A model generated the notes under the pieces. The model was given only the letters and a program-made list of their open reading frames with translations, was not told the origin of the DNA and did not search any database. Source: Hibiscus mutabilis (taxonomy: Eukaryota; Streptophyta; Magnoliopsida; Malvales; Malvaceae). Taken from it: a DNA stretch of 64,000 bases. A program made the translations under genes and the position numbers. This document shows positions 35,313 to 47,770 of this stretch, piece by piece; the stretch's first letter is position 1, and each line of letters opens with the position of its first letter. The DNA lies in assembly GCA_019671005.1 (NCBI GenBank), contig CM033717.1, positions 73,577,850 through 73,641,849 on the forward strand, read 5' to 3'.

Positions 35313-37680
35313 AAATTAATAGTTCTAGCCTATTGCTTGCTTTGCTATCTCTCTAGCTGTTTATTTTCTGTTTAATTGGCGACGACATCAGTCTTAGTGT
35401 TATCATCAGCCAATAGCCACTGGCAATTTATATTTTTCTTTATTTTCTTATACTTGAATATATTTGTTTTTTTCTTCGTAAATTTTGTTGCGCTTTTTTT
35501 TATTATTGTAGCACGTTTTCTCTATTTTTATGGGAAGTCTTTGTCTTATGGCACGTTTTATGACTCCTTTCGTAAGTGTTTAGTGTTCGTTCACACTTTT
35601 ATTTCTGACTGGTATTTGTCGGTGGTCTTTGATAGGTTGATCTGTTTTAGTTGTTGGCAGATGTAATCAGAACTGTGTAGCGGATCGACGTCACCTTTTG
35701 GAATAGACGTGAAATGCGATTGTTGATTATGAAGATTTCTTATAGTTTATGTTTTGACAACTTCCTAATAATCATTTTTACAGTAAAACATTTATATTTT
35801 TTAGTGCAAAGAAAAGTATCTGATTTGATTGGTGTAACGTTTATTTTTTATTTATAAATTTATTCTTTTTTCTTGTTTTGAAACCTTTAATAGTAGAATT
35901 GTCCGATTGATTTATAAAAAGTGAAATTAACAGTTATTTTTAACCGATATAAAAATTATAGTATACTCACCTTTTTTTTTATAAAAAATAATACTAATTT
36001 TAAAATGCACCCATATAGTAACCACACTTTCTATTACTTTTACCCTTTCGCATGTGCATAGTATTTGGATTTGATTATTAAGGTGTGCACGTGAGTTCTT
36101 CCAAAATTTGAATTTGGTCCGTTCTGGTGATTAAACATCTTTTTATTACTTACCAACTGAAAGTTTACTGATTCTAAATTTTGTTTGTTTCATTAACAAT
36201 TAATTAGTTTGACGAAATAATGTATCAAATTTAGTTATTGGGTTTCAGTTTAATTATAAACATTTAATTTTTTAAAATTTATCAAGGATTTATAATAGTA
36301 ATACCTTTTAATTTAAAAAATAATAATTTTGAATAAATCAAATTAAAAAATTACTACATACAATTTGAACACAATATTAATGAAATTGTTTATCACTCCA
36401 CCCAAAATTATTTGCTGAAATTTTGATAAATATATATTTTATATGAAATATTTATTCACTCATGTCACGAATGTGATAAAATATAGTTAAATTGTGTAAT
36501 TATGATATTGATATATACCTTCAAATTTTTATATGGTACTTTTGTCAAATAATATTTGATGAATTACTCAAATTAATTAATTAAATCACTTTGACGACAA
36601 TATTTATTTTATTATTTATAAAACAATATTTTTATTAAATTTATGTATTAATATTACTTTTTTAATTATTACTTTCGTATATAACATTTTGTTGTTGTTA
36701 ACGTTGACTGAACCTGAATTTTTTTATTTTAAATTTTAAAAAATTAATTACAAAATTAAGATATTAATCAAATTTGAATATTCAAAACGTAAGAAGTTGA
36801 TATAATAGTAAATAGACTCAAACATTCTTTTAAGTTACCATTTTAATTATAATAAGGTTTAATGTCAAAGTAAGTGTCAAAACTATCACGTTTTTCCCTT
36901 TTATGTGACAAAAATGATAATTTAAAACTTAAAATAGGTAAAAGAATAGTTTAGGCACTTAAAAGGGAAAAACATGAGTGAGAACTTATTTTGGTACACA
37001 TTCATATGACTATAATTAAATTTGTATTCAAATAATTTTTGTTGGGTTGAAAACCTATTGGGACCTAAACTAAAGTTTTTTTAATTAAATAGTGATGTAT
37101 TATATTCTTATGCCGGGATTCGAACATACAAAAAGGACACTCGGACCTGAACTAAAGTTAAACTCAAAAAGTTTGTTAGTGGGTAGTATTTTTTTTAAAA
37201 AAAAAATCAAAATTTAAAGTAATTATACAAACTCAAATTAAAATATTAAATATACATTTGACCCTATGCAATTTCATATCAAAATAAGTAAAATTGAAGG
37301 GTATAAAAGGAATTGGGAAAATTGATTTTGCAAACCCCGAGATTAGGTTTAGGATGGGGCTTAAAGGCACGGCAAACAAGATCTTGATTACCACAAAATT
37401 AGTAAAATTAAAATCCCAAACCAATTAAAGCAGTGAGTGTTGACAAATTAGTGCTTTGATGGGTTGTCGTTTGTAGGAATTAAACCACATTAGCTCATCC
37501 TTAGTAGTGGATTAGTTGGACTGAATGTTGCCATGTTTTAATCCCCAAAACCAGGTTCCTCCTACATGTCCTGTTTTATTTTTCTATACCTTTTTCACCA
37601 TCCTCAATGATTGCTGTAATTGAAACCTATAAATTGAGATTCCAAATCTGTCTTTTTCCGTTCAAATTAATTGAAAAATA
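35313..37680. other. Spacer without recognised gene
   Basis: Very AT-rich. A second GATGTAATCAGAACTGTGTA motif (35659) may be a further LINE scrap. On the minus strand at about 37112-37125 a B-box-like GTTCGAATCCCGGC suggests a small tRNA-derived SINE piece. No gene is recognisable. Confidence 0.35.
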
Positions 37681-37960
37681 TTTTGCATAATTTTAACCCG
37701 AACTAAAAAATGTGTCATAAAATTATACTATTTAATTTTAGGGTTTTGAGATTTAGGTTGTAGTTTAAGGTTTAAGAGTTTAGGTTGTAGAGTATAGAAC
37801 TTAAGGTTTATGATTAGAATTTAGAGTTTATAGTTTAGGGTTTAAGATTTAGGTTTTAGGTTATTAAGGTTAGATATTTAGATTTTATAACTTAAATACG
37901 AAAGTTTGTGTCAATTTTTTTTTACATAATTTGTGTATCAAAATATAACAATTCTTTTAA
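37680..37960. mobile_element. Small element with telomere-like interior, family B, inverted copy
   Basis: TTTAGGG-like repeats run through the interior (TTTTAGGGTTTTGAGATTTAGG near 37736). The right edge, read in reverse (ATATTTTGATACACAAATTATG), resembles the left edge of the copy at 31.8 kb. Confidence 0.45.
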
Positions 37961-38460
37961 TTAATATCTTGAAAACAGGTTTCACAAAAGGTGTAAGAAG
38001 ATAATGAAAAATATGTGATCACGCGATAAATAAAAATACATCAAGATTTACGTGAAAGTTCTTTCGGAGAAAACTTACAGAAAAAGAAAAAGAAATTCAC
38101 TAAGGTCGAAAAAGATAAATACAATAGAATTATGCATTAACACGATTTGTGGGTTATTTAACTTTAAGTTATAACCCTAATTCAAAGTATTTATTTATAA
38201 AGATAGAAACTTGTAATAAAGAATTCTAATCAAATTGTATTTCTGGCTTTAAAGCAAACTATAATTGTAGAAGTATCTCTATGTACAAACACTAATGGTT
38301 GAGACGTGTACACAAATCTCTATTTACTCTCATTTTTTCCATCAATTCGATCGCAAAGTGAATTTCTCAGGCCAAAAAGAAAAACGAAATTTGACTAACA
38401 ATTTATAAAAAAAAGGCAAAACCCCAACTTAAAATAGTGTTATAACTGAACAAAAATTTT

Positions 38461-38652
38461 CTGCCTTTAATTTTGCCTCTTTTTATATTCCACACTAAAA
38501 AATATTAAAAAATTAAATTCTAACTCTAAATTCTACATCTTAAGCCCTAAAACATACATCCTAAAAAATACACTCTAATCCTAATTCCCTAAACCCTAAA
38601 CATAAGCTCTAAGCTTATTTTTTTTAAAGTGAGACACCAAAAGAAGTATAGT
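38461..38652. mobile_element. MITE-like element with CCCTAAA interior, family A copy 1
   Basis: The left end reads CTTTTTATATTCCACACTAAAAAAT and the right end (AGACACCAAAAGAAGTATAG) is its diverged inverse. The centre is made of TAAATTCTACATC, CCCTAAA and similar units. It matches the copies at 41.13 and 47.57 kb. Confidence 0.5.
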
Positions 38653-39126
38653 TTAGGGCTGACGATTTTCATCCTTCAGAACTGTGATGTTTGTTTAATT
38701 CAAAATTCCCACAAAGGAGGATAGAGCCAACCAAGAAATGCTCATTGTTCAAAGAGGAAAAAGAAATGCTGAAATGCAGCTGGTTCAAGAAAAGCTTAGT
38801 TTAAGTTTAGTTTAGCATAGCAATAAGTAGAGCTCTTAAGCCAAGGTAATAAACGGAAAACAAATAGTTTAAAGGAGTGGTCTACAATGGAAGACATGGT
38901 AACAGCAGCCCCCACGTTCTCCTCACATCTCACTTCAAACTTTCTCTTATATTAATAAATAAACAGCCCACCAATTGACAAAATGCTGTGTATTTCTCCA
39001 AGGAATAAATATATACCCTTCCCTTTCTTGTGAACCTCCATAAGTATACTCTCTTCTCCGAACTCCCACTGTCTTTACTAAGTACTGCTCAAGTCAAGGC
39101 CTGCCTTTTAAGTGTTTACAATCTTC

Positions 39127-40147
39127 ATGGTTCGTCTCCTTCTTTTTCTTCTTTATCAGAATCCTTATCTGGTTTCAGTGTTAACTGAATTCCATGGCTT
39201 AATTGAGTGTTTTTTGTGGTTAGGGAATTCAGAAGCCTGCATGGTTGGAAGCTCTCTACACCCAGAAATTCTTCGCCGGGTGTTGTTTCCATGAAACTTC
39301 AAGGAAGAACGAAAAGAACGTCTACTGTTTGGACTGTTGCGTTAGTATTTGCCCTCACTGCATACCCTCGCATCGGTTCCACAGGCTTCTGCAAGTTCGT
39401 CGTTACGTTTATCATGATGTTGTCAGATTGGAAGATCTTGAAAAGCTCATAGACTGCTCTAATGTTCAGGTTAGTTCTTTATTTTTACATAAAATTTCAT
39501 GTGAAATTCAGTTCATAATAATGAATAATGATCTTAATTGGATTAGGCCTATACCATAAACAGTGCTAAGGTGGTGTTCATCAAAAAGAGACCTCAAAAC
39601 CGGCAATTCAAAGGGGCAGTAAACTACTGCACTTCTTGTGACAGAAGTCTCCAGGAACCTTTTATCCATTGCTCTCTGGGGTGCAAGGTAAAGATTAGCT
39701 TAAGGATTTAGGACTAGGGTTTATAAGTATTCAAATGAATTTGCTTGAAAAATGATTGAATTCTTATCTTATCATCAGGTGGATTTCTTGTTGAAACATT
39801 ACAAAGACTTGTCTCCATTCTTAAGGAAATGCAACACTTTAACGCTCAGCCCTGATTTCTTGATCCCCCAAGACAACGGAGACGATGAAATGATGCACGA
39901 GACGTCGCATTCGACGATAGTGGACAGTGATGAGCCGATGAGCTGGTCGTCGGGGTCGTCATCGGGATCGGAGAGTATGGGTATGAGCTTGAACATGACC
40001 ATGTCATACAGTTCTGATCAGGTTGTGAGGAAGAAAAGGAGTGGGATATATTTGTGGAGACCATCGCCTAATAAAGTCTCGGATGAGGATATTGCTTCAA
40101 GTATGAGTAGAAAGAAAGGCATTCCCCATAGATCTCCTCTATGTTAG
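39127..40147 (+). CDS. PLATZ zinc-binding transcription factor
   Basis: Four exons: 39127-39129 (the ATG alone), 39224-39469, 39547-39687 and 39779-40147, all phase 0, giving 252 residues with start MGIQKPAWLEALYTQKFF. The start is chosen because PLATZ proteins of this type begin MGxxKPAWLEAL, and ATG|GTTCGT is a proper donor. The PLATZ domain (about residues 18-130) shows both zinc-binding clusters: C-x2-H ... CLDCCVSICPHC..H..H and CTSCDRSLQEPFIHCSLGC. The C-terminal 120 residues are Ser-rich and end in basic clusters. PLATZ proteins bind A/T-rich DNA in the nucleus and mostly repress transcription. No lesion is seen. It is surrounded by AT-rich spacer on both sides. Confidence 0.9.
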
Positions 40148-41133
40148 TACAAGGATTTAAATTACGGTTGCGATCGTATTTTCGGTAACAAAATTTTATC
40201 GCAATTAAAAACAAAAACAGATTATTACATACTGTTATTTTTCGTAATAAAAATCGGATGTTCGAACAATACTACTATCATTATATAGCAGACATTTATT
40301 TAAATTTATAGTTAACATACCAAAAACAAATAATAAAACCTTTAGAAAAACAAGAGAGTTTAAATTATAAAATGATTGCTACCGCTGGTAGTAGTAGTAG
40401 AGTTATGATATTTTTGACTGAAGCTGAGCTGAACCATTATTATTAATTTCAAAATGTCTCTCTACATATTTTGAAATTAATTTAGTCACTTGGTCGGGGG
40501 GTTTTGTCTTAATGACATCCCGTGATTCCTAGTTCCAAGTTAAGTGTTTGTACATTTTTAATTTATTTCTTTTCTCATTACCATATGATCATTTACTTAT
40601 TATTTGGGGGCAATGAATGAGTCTATTTGCTTATTTTAAATAAATATTTTATTTTATCTGGGTTTTTACTCATATTTTTAATTTCAAGTTTATATTTGTT
40701 TTAGTTCTTTATATTATGAAAAATCGTTATAAAATTCATATAATAATTAAATATTTGTTTATGTTAATACTTTGATAACAAAACATAGCACACAAGTTTA
40801 GTTTCCATTTTTTTTCTTTGTTAAAGCATACAATACATTTTAAAATGGAAAATAAAAAAAATGGTATATAGGATAGAAGCAATTGGTTGTTTATCTACAT
40901 TTTTTTGTGGAAGGGAAACACGTGAAAATTTCAATTGTTAATTATAAAAAATACATCAAGTTGAGGATAAATATTAAAATCTTTGTCCTAAACAATTGTT
41001 AATACGATGGACTTTAAAAGAAAAGGGCAAAGAGAGTGGGTTCAATTAATTTTTAGAGTTAAAAAATGGAAAATTGACCGGTCAAACCCTACAACAATTA
41101 TCAAGCTTTAATTTTATTTTTTATTCTAAAAAT
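40148..41133. other. 3' flank of PLATZ gene and AT-rich spacer
   Basis: No gene or named repeat recognised. Confidence 0.4.
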
Positions 41134-41344
41134 GGAATAAAAATTTTATGACCTTTTCAGTGCTCTTTCTATGCTTCAACACTAAAAAATTAAATTATGA
41201 ACCACAACTCTAAATTCTAAATCCTAAACCCTAAATTCTAAAAATATACTATACCCCAAATTCACTAAACCCTAATCATAAACCTAATTTTTTAGTGTAT
41301 GAGTATAAATAGAGGCACCAAAAATGGTAGATAATTTCTATTCC
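41134..41344. mobile_element. 211-bp MITE with CCCTAAA-like interior, family A copy 2
   Basis: The left end GGAATAAAAATTTTATGACC and the reversed right end GGAATAGAAATTATCTACC start inverted arms of about 58 bp that reach ACACTAAAAAATTA. The centre contains CCTAAACCCTAAATTC. This copy defines the family boundaries best. Confidence 0.65.
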
Positions 41345-41354
41345 TATAAAGGGA

Positions 41355-41500
41355 TCCACTAATTGACCGGGTGGTCAATTATGCTCATGTTGCCCCACCT
41401 CGTGTGGGTTCGAATCTCGACACTTGCGAGAATGTAATGCCTCTCTACTTAGTAAAAAATGCTCTGTAAAATTAGTTAATTGCGTGAATTAATATTTAAG
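41355..41500 (+). mobile_element. Possible tRNA-derived SINE fragment
   Basis: An A-box-like TGACCGGGTGG (41364-41374) and a perfect B-box GGTTCGAATC (41407-41416) are spaced as in a tRNA-type pol III promoter. The sequence does not fold as a whole tRNA, so a SINE head is more likely than a tRNA gene. Confidence 0.45.
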
Positions 41501-41645
41501 AAAAACACGAGTCATTAGATTTAAGGTTAAAGATTTAAATTATGATAGTGTAAATGAAACAACTAAATTAGTCAACCGCTAGATTAAATATCTATAATTA
41601 TACAAGAAAACTTAAGATTGACAAATGGCTTAAAAATGTTAAGCT

Positions 41646-42120
41646 TAGGGGCGGTCATTGTTCAATTTAACCGAAATTTAGGCATGCTAATTGTTTTATC
41701 GGTTAACGGTTAATTTTTTTCAATGTTCGATTATGGGTTAATTTGGTTCGAAATCGGTTAGTTCAAAAACTAATCGAGTTAATATATTTTTAATTTTAAT
41801 CGAAATCCCAATAATGACTCATAATATTTAAAACTCAATATTTACATTTTAATTTTAATTTTAAGTCCAACTCAAAATGGAGAAAAATAAAGTTTAAAAA
41901 TAAAAACATCTAACAAAAATTATATGTTCAATTTTTGTTACTTAAATTGCTTTTTTGAACCAAAACTAAGAACATTAAAAGAATTCGATTAATTCGAAAA
42001 TCATTCGAATTACTCGAACTTAGTTCGGTTTGATTAATAGTTAAAATTTTAAGAGTTCGATTAATTAATTTTAGATAGTTTAGTTCGATTATTAATCAAA
42101 CCGACCATTTAAATACCCTA
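41646..42120. mobile_element. Non-autonomous hAT-like element
   Basis: The element begins TAGGGGCGGTCA and ends with TACCCTA. It is flanked by GTTAAGCT (41638-41645) and ATTAAGCT (42121-42128), an eight-base target duplication with one change. The interior is AT-rich with repeated TTCGATTAAT-type phrases and no open frame. Confidence 0.55.
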
Positions 42121-42429
42121 ATTAAGCTATTGATAGTATTTTGGGGGCTCAAACTTATTTTACCACCTCTTGTTTGTATAGAGGTGACACTAACAAAAGT
42201 TAATTAAGGCTAGTGATATACCATTTCATTACCAAACAAACTGAAAATGAAAATAGTTTTGTCAACCTATTATCAATCTGTTGGAAAATTCGAGTTTATA
42301 GCTACTATTACTTTACAAAATATCACCAAGTACACTAAACTTAGTTGAGAAGACACTGAAGAATGTTTACAGACCAACAAAGCACTAGGCTACAACCTTG
42401 TTCTGAACATGGACAATCCTATTACATTA

Positions 42430-45400
42430 TCCAGAATGAAATAGTGGCAAGTGTTGATGCATTGCCACTAAGGATTTATGTATAGGACAGCATCCATTGT
42501 CACTACCACAATTGTGTAACAAACCACAAAAGTCGTATAGAAGACATGCATGTCCGACAAACCGTGCTTCGGAGGTCCACAAAGGAAAGGATTTTTCTTC
42601 TTCACTGTCGGATAATGCCGCTCAAAGGCATTTGGTGATACTGTTAACCTGTTGCAAGTAGAACCAGTCTCAGTGCAACTACCTGTTCTTCTTTCTTGAT
42701 TCTAATTTGAATCTGAAATACATAGCCATCAGTCCCAAGAGGTCCACAAAGGAAAGAATTTAGGACCAAAAAGCTTGTTTTGAGTATCTGCTTTCATCAA
42801 ACGTCGCAAATTGAGCCTTGTCACTCAAAGTCGAAAGGGTGTGATCCAAAATGCCACAGTAAACAATTTTCAGGATAATTGTCGGCTGAGATATCAATTA
42901 GTGGTATCTCTCCATCAAAGTTATTTCCGTCCAAATATAACTGGTGCAGTGTAGTTGAGCTAAATATTGTAGGTGGTATTTTCCCACTCAAGTTATTACT
43001 TGAAAGTCTCAGGGTCGATAAGGAGCTACTCTTAGCAAACTCTTCGAATTTTCCTCCAGAAAAATTATTATAGGACAGATCTAACAACGATAAAGACTTC
43101 ATACCACCTAGGCATAGAGGAATATTACCTTCAAAGGCATTCTTAGACAAGGAAAAGCCCTTTAAATGCGGAAACGTTGAGCGGATGTTCATTGGAATTT
43201 GCCCTTGCATTTTATTCCCAGACACATCAACTTCAAACATGTCAACATTACTGTGTTTTGGTAACTGTAGAGGGCCCTTGAAAGAATTGCCTATCATGAG
43301 AAATAGCTGCAACCTTGTATTATTGTCCAACAACCAAGACGGATTCTGTCCACCAAGGTTGTTATATGAAAGGTCAAAATATCTCAAGTCATACTGGTAG
43401 TAGAGGAAGTTAGGGAGTTCTGGAGGGAATCCCTTTGTTATACAGTTTGACATACTCAAGATTTTGAGTTGAAACTTGGAGTTTTTGGTTCGAGCCTGAA
43501 AGGTAGGTTCTCTCACCAAATGAATTTGATCGATGAAGAGATAATTGAGAAGTGAGTTGTTTGCGAATGCGTTGAATGAAGATGAAACTTCAACACGATT
43601 TTCCGAAATATCCAGATAGCGAAGAGAAGTCAAGTTACTGAAACAAGAAGGAATTGATCCCTCAAGTGCATTGCTGCTAAGATCTATCTCTTCAAGGTTC
43701 CTTAAGTCACAGCAACCTGTAAAATAAATTTGTGAAGTATATTATTTATATGATAAAAATGTAAAAACCTAGCTAAGTGAGAGATTAATTTTTTTTTAAA
43801 TCAAGCTCCATGAACCATGGTCAGTAACTACAGATGCATGGAAATCGTAGAGTCAGAGATTAAGTGAGAATGATTAATTTACCTTTAGTAGGTAAGGGGC
43901 AAGTCAATCCAGTGTTATACAATATCAACCTTTTAAGAGAAGTCAATGCTCCAATGCTGTGAAGAATGTTGTCGCTGAGATGAGAATTATACACGAATAT
44001 TTCTTGTACATTGCTGGATATATTGTTCAACTCTGCGGAAAATGATGTAAATTTAGAAGAGAAATATATTTGAGTGGATTCAACTAAAGGTAGCCAAATC
44101 AAACCCTCACTTACCTTGAGGATAAATAGTCTTGTTCAAGTTGTCACTTAATGAAAAGGTCTTAACTGAGGGGAAAGTTTGCATCACTTGTAATAACAAA
44201 ACAGTTCCATCACTGAAAATTCCATCTAAATCTAGAGATTTAAGCTTTCGGAGACTTCCCAACTCTGCCATAGTGGACAAATAAATATGTAAATGTTTTA
44301 TTTTTCTTCCTCTGTAAAAGAGGAAAATAAACATTACTTTCATCTTGTTTAAAGAAATTGTTATTAAAATGCAATTCTACCTTTAATATTTATAGACCCT
44401 TTCGGCTTGATGCTTCTTAGAGTCGAGGACCTCAGGTTCGAAAGTTCACTAATCACTCCCAATCTGCTGTTGTTCAACAGATTATAGCTGAGATCAAGTT
44501 GTTCTAAATAGATCAACTTCAGTTGTCTCTCGCTATCTATAAACAAGGTTGAGTGAAGTTATTACTTTATAAAAGATGTATATTGACAAAATCTTATCTT
44601 ATTAGAGGAATAACTAATACGTACCATCAAATGATTCAAGGCTTTCAATTTTATTGTAACTCAAATCCAACTTCTGCAACTTTGTCAATTTATTCAATTC
44701 TGTTCATGTCAATCCAGCCACGTCATTAATATTGAGACTTGACAAAAAGACGGGTGAAGCCCACTTATGTATGCAAAATCAAATCAGGTGCTACCTTTAA
44801 TGTCTATAGATCCTTGCAAATTGTTGGATTTAATAGTCAAGGACTTTAGATTTGATAGTCCGCTGATGAATGCAAAACTGCTATTCTGCAGAAGATTATC
44901 ACTCAAATCAAGCTCCTCCAGATTCATCATTACTTGTCTCCCGCTACCTGTATTAAATTTCCATTACTACACATGTTAAACACGATTCCAATTCAGTGTT
45001 AAGAAATTAATTGAGAGGAATACCAATAAATTTTATACCTTGAAATCTTTCAATTGCATTCGAGCTTAAATCCAACTTCCTCATTTCTTTACATATTCAA
45101 TCCCAACAAAATAAGAATTAAGACAAAAAAAATACTAAAATCTCTAAAAAAGACACTTGGGAATCGAGCTTACCTTTGATATTAAGAGATCCTTCCAATT
45201 CATTGCTGGCCAAATTTAAAGTTTTTAAAGATGATCAATCAGCCACATGTAGGAGGAAATTGTTCTTCAAATGGTTCAAACTTAGATCAAGGGTTTCCAA
45301 CTTACTCAATCTCGAAAGCCATTTAAAACCTGCTACTATGCGACAGTTAAAAACCTTGAACATTTACTACTACTATCACGTATCATGCAATATATCAAAG

Positions 45401-46060
45401 CTGGTCCTACAGAACATCATCTAAAATTGACATGAAATTAACTTTACCATTACTATGGTTTGATCCTGTGAACCCGTTTCCTGTCAGATTTAGAGACTTT
45501 AGAGACGAGAGCGCACTTAACCATGATAAGATGCTGCTATCGTTCAAGTGATTGTAACTCAAGTTAAGAAGTTCCAATTTTTGCAATGCAGATGATAGAT
45601 TTGCAATACCTGAAAGAGAATCAACAAGAAATCCTAACCAAAAATAAAATAAGGAATCAACAGACGGATATGGATTGCATCAGTCGTCAAACTGCTATAG
45701 GAAAGGCAACAAACCTTGATTGTCCACAAAACCAGCTATTCCATTTGCCATCAAATACAGACTCTTCAACTCCTTAAAGGGTAGAAATAAAGAGGCATTG
45801 GGATAGCCATCTTCCTGCCCTTCCCTTAAATTAATAAGAGAGATTTGGATGACTCGTCTACTGGTGTTGCTACACATAACCCCTTCCCATTGACAACAGT
45901 GCGAACCGACCCAGTCACGCAGGGAAGCAGGAGAATTGAAGAAAGATTTGAGTTGCAAGAGTGCAACCCTTTCCTGCTCCAAGCACCCCTCAGTTTCAGA
46001 CAACACTCCTCCTATAAACAAAACTAGCAAAAGCATCCAAAACCATTTAATCTCCATCAT
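42430..46060 (-). pseudogene. RLP-1: LRR receptor-like protein, internal deletion and stop
   Basis: The first exon (46060-45715) encodes a signal peptide (MMEIKWFWMLLLVLFIGG) and the LRR N-cap (GCLEQERVALLQLKSFF, then WVGSHCCQWEGVMCSNTS). Many small LRR exons follow, roughly one or two repeats each, at 45.61-45.45, 45.33-45.18, 45.08-45.04, 44.94-44.80, 44.70-44.63, 44.54-44.38, 44.27-44.12 and 44.05-43.89 kb. A large LRR exon spans 43.72-42.82 kb. Lesions are a TGA in the third exon (HVAD-stop-SSLKTL, near 45232) and loss of the last LRRs and island region: after SADNYPEN the sequence jumps to SDKAQFATFDES and scrambled pieces of the juxtamembrane part (42.83-42.43 kb). Intact relatives are cell-surface receptors without a kinase, used in pathogen or peptide sensing. 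Confidence 0.78.
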
Positions 46061-46702
46061 ATCAAATATGAATATGATTACAACTCTCAACCATACTCTA
46101 ATAACTCTATGCATTGAATCGAATGTGTACATGAAATTTGAATACAGTCTTACATGATGACTAACCGATGCTTCCTAGTAATTTGTTGAAGGAAAGTAAT
46201 GAATGATGTGATTTCCACTCCATGCTTGTCAAGAATTGATCATCCAACCACTCTCCACCGACCCAAAAAAAAAAAGTCCACAAAAGAGGGTCAAAGATAT
46301 TGACTTTGGCGTAAATCAGACAGTATTGAAGCGTTGCGTGTGATTAACCAGCTGAGTAATTTCTCGAGGGGTAATTTGTTATCGAAGAATTAGGGCTGGC
46401 AGAAAGGGAATTAGGGATTTAAGAGAAAAAGGGGTAATCGATTTAATTGAAGCAGAGTGCATCGGTCATTAAAAGGGAATTGGACATATCAGATGGGCCC
46501 TGAACATAAGTCTCACATTTATAGATATTTTTAATTTTTAATAATATATATTTTATAAATAAAATAATTAAATTTAAATATTTTAGATAAATATTATCCG
46601 CTTTTCTACTAAGATATTTTGTTAAGTTCAAAATTATAGCTGTTTTAACCTCATTAATCAGTACAATGAGCATAAATAAATAAAATATAATACTCCTTTA
46701 GG
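46061..46702. other. Upstream flank of RLP-1
   Basis: Presumed promoter side of RLP-1; AT-rich and with no further gene. Confidence 0.35.
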
Positions 46703-47501
46703 TAGGGGTGTTTAAAAATACCCGACTCGATTATCGGAACATAAATAATCGGATATTTACTCAAATTTTTTTATTCGAGTCGGGTACCCGGCTCGCTAAA
46801 ATATATATTTTTTCTAGTCGAGCCCGGGCCGGAAGAATACTTATTATCGGGTATCCGGTGACCCAATGATCCGGTTCTCTATTTTTTTATTTTAAATATA
46901 ATTATTATTTAAATAAAATACTCTATATTTATTATATTTTCAAATTAAACAACCTAATTATGCATATAGTGAAATCTTGAACTTTAGTTCAAAAGAGAAA
47001 CAAAATACTATTACATGACTAACAAAAAAAATTGGGAAAACATTAGACAGCCTTCATTCCCGGCATATATTTACCTTGCAGATCAACAAATTCAGGAAGT
47101 GAGACCAAGGGAAGCTAGCAACCACCTAAAATCGATTCACTTATCTCAAACACAAACTAGAAAAGAAAAAAAGATAAATTCTGAAGTAGTAGTCTGAGCA
47201 AAAGTTTTAGCTTTTGGACTAAATAATCTCATCATCCATTGAATATATTCTCCGCAAGCAATCTTCGAATTATAAAATCAGTCCCAATTTTCAACATTTA
47301 TCTCATAATCAAATACTAAACATGGATTTTATAATTCGAACTTTTATTAATTATGAATTTTTTATTAATAAAATAAAATAATTTTAAAAAAACAAACAAA
47401 AACTACGTACCTGTTATCCGATTAAAGAGGGCCGAAACACGGGCCGGAGAATTTAGTACCTGAGACTTCGGTACCCAAATACCCAGTAATGAACACCCCT
47501 A
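46703..47501. mobile_element. Non-autonomous hAT-like element, 799 bp
   Basis: The terminal repeats TAGGGGTGTT and AACACCCCTA are perfect inverses. The flanks CCTTTAGG and CTTTCAGG resemble an eight-base target duplication with two changes. Subterminal ACCCG/CGGGT motifs are clustered near both ends (for example GGGTACCCGGCTCG near 46781), as is common for hAT elements. No transposase frame is present. Confidence 0.65.
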
Positions 47502-47572
47502 CTTTCAGGTAACTTTTTCTACCCAAGCTAGGATAGTGGGAAAAAATGTGCATATTATTAGAACAGAAATCC

Positions 47573-47770
47573 TTTGTTTCTTTTTGGTGTCCTTATTTAT
47601 ACCCCATACTACAATATTAAGCTTAGGGTTTAGAATTAAGGTTTAAGGACATAGTTTAGAATTAATTTTTAAAAAATTAGGGATATGATGTATTTTTTAA
47701 AACTTACGGTTTAAGATTTAAAATTTAAGATTAAAACTTAAAATTTAATTTGAACACCGAAAAAAGACAA
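47573..47770. mobile_element. MITE-like element with TTTAGGG interior, family A copy 3
   Basis: Ends TTTCTTTTTGGTGTCC and the inverse GAACACCGAAAAAAGAC flank degenerate TTAGGGTTTAGAATTAAGG units. The same layout occurs at 38.46 and 41.13 kb. Confidence 0.45.

Noticed and set aside
35376..35666. Hydrophobic 96-residue open frame
   Set aside because: T-rich low-complexity DNA gives Phe/Leu-rich frames by chance; it begins at a non-ATG codon and shows no family motif.
37735..37875. Interstitial telomere array
   Set aside because: Units are degenerate and vary in length, and the same text recurs with shared flanks elsewhere, so a small transposon family explains it better.
41364..41416. tRNA gene
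   Set aside because: A-box and B-box spacing is right, but no cloverleaf with acceptor stem can be formed; a SINE fragment fits better.
45000..46000. CRISPR-like spaced repeats among the RLP exons
   Set aside because: The regular spacing comes from the leucine-rich repeat periodicity of exons, and the organism is a plant.
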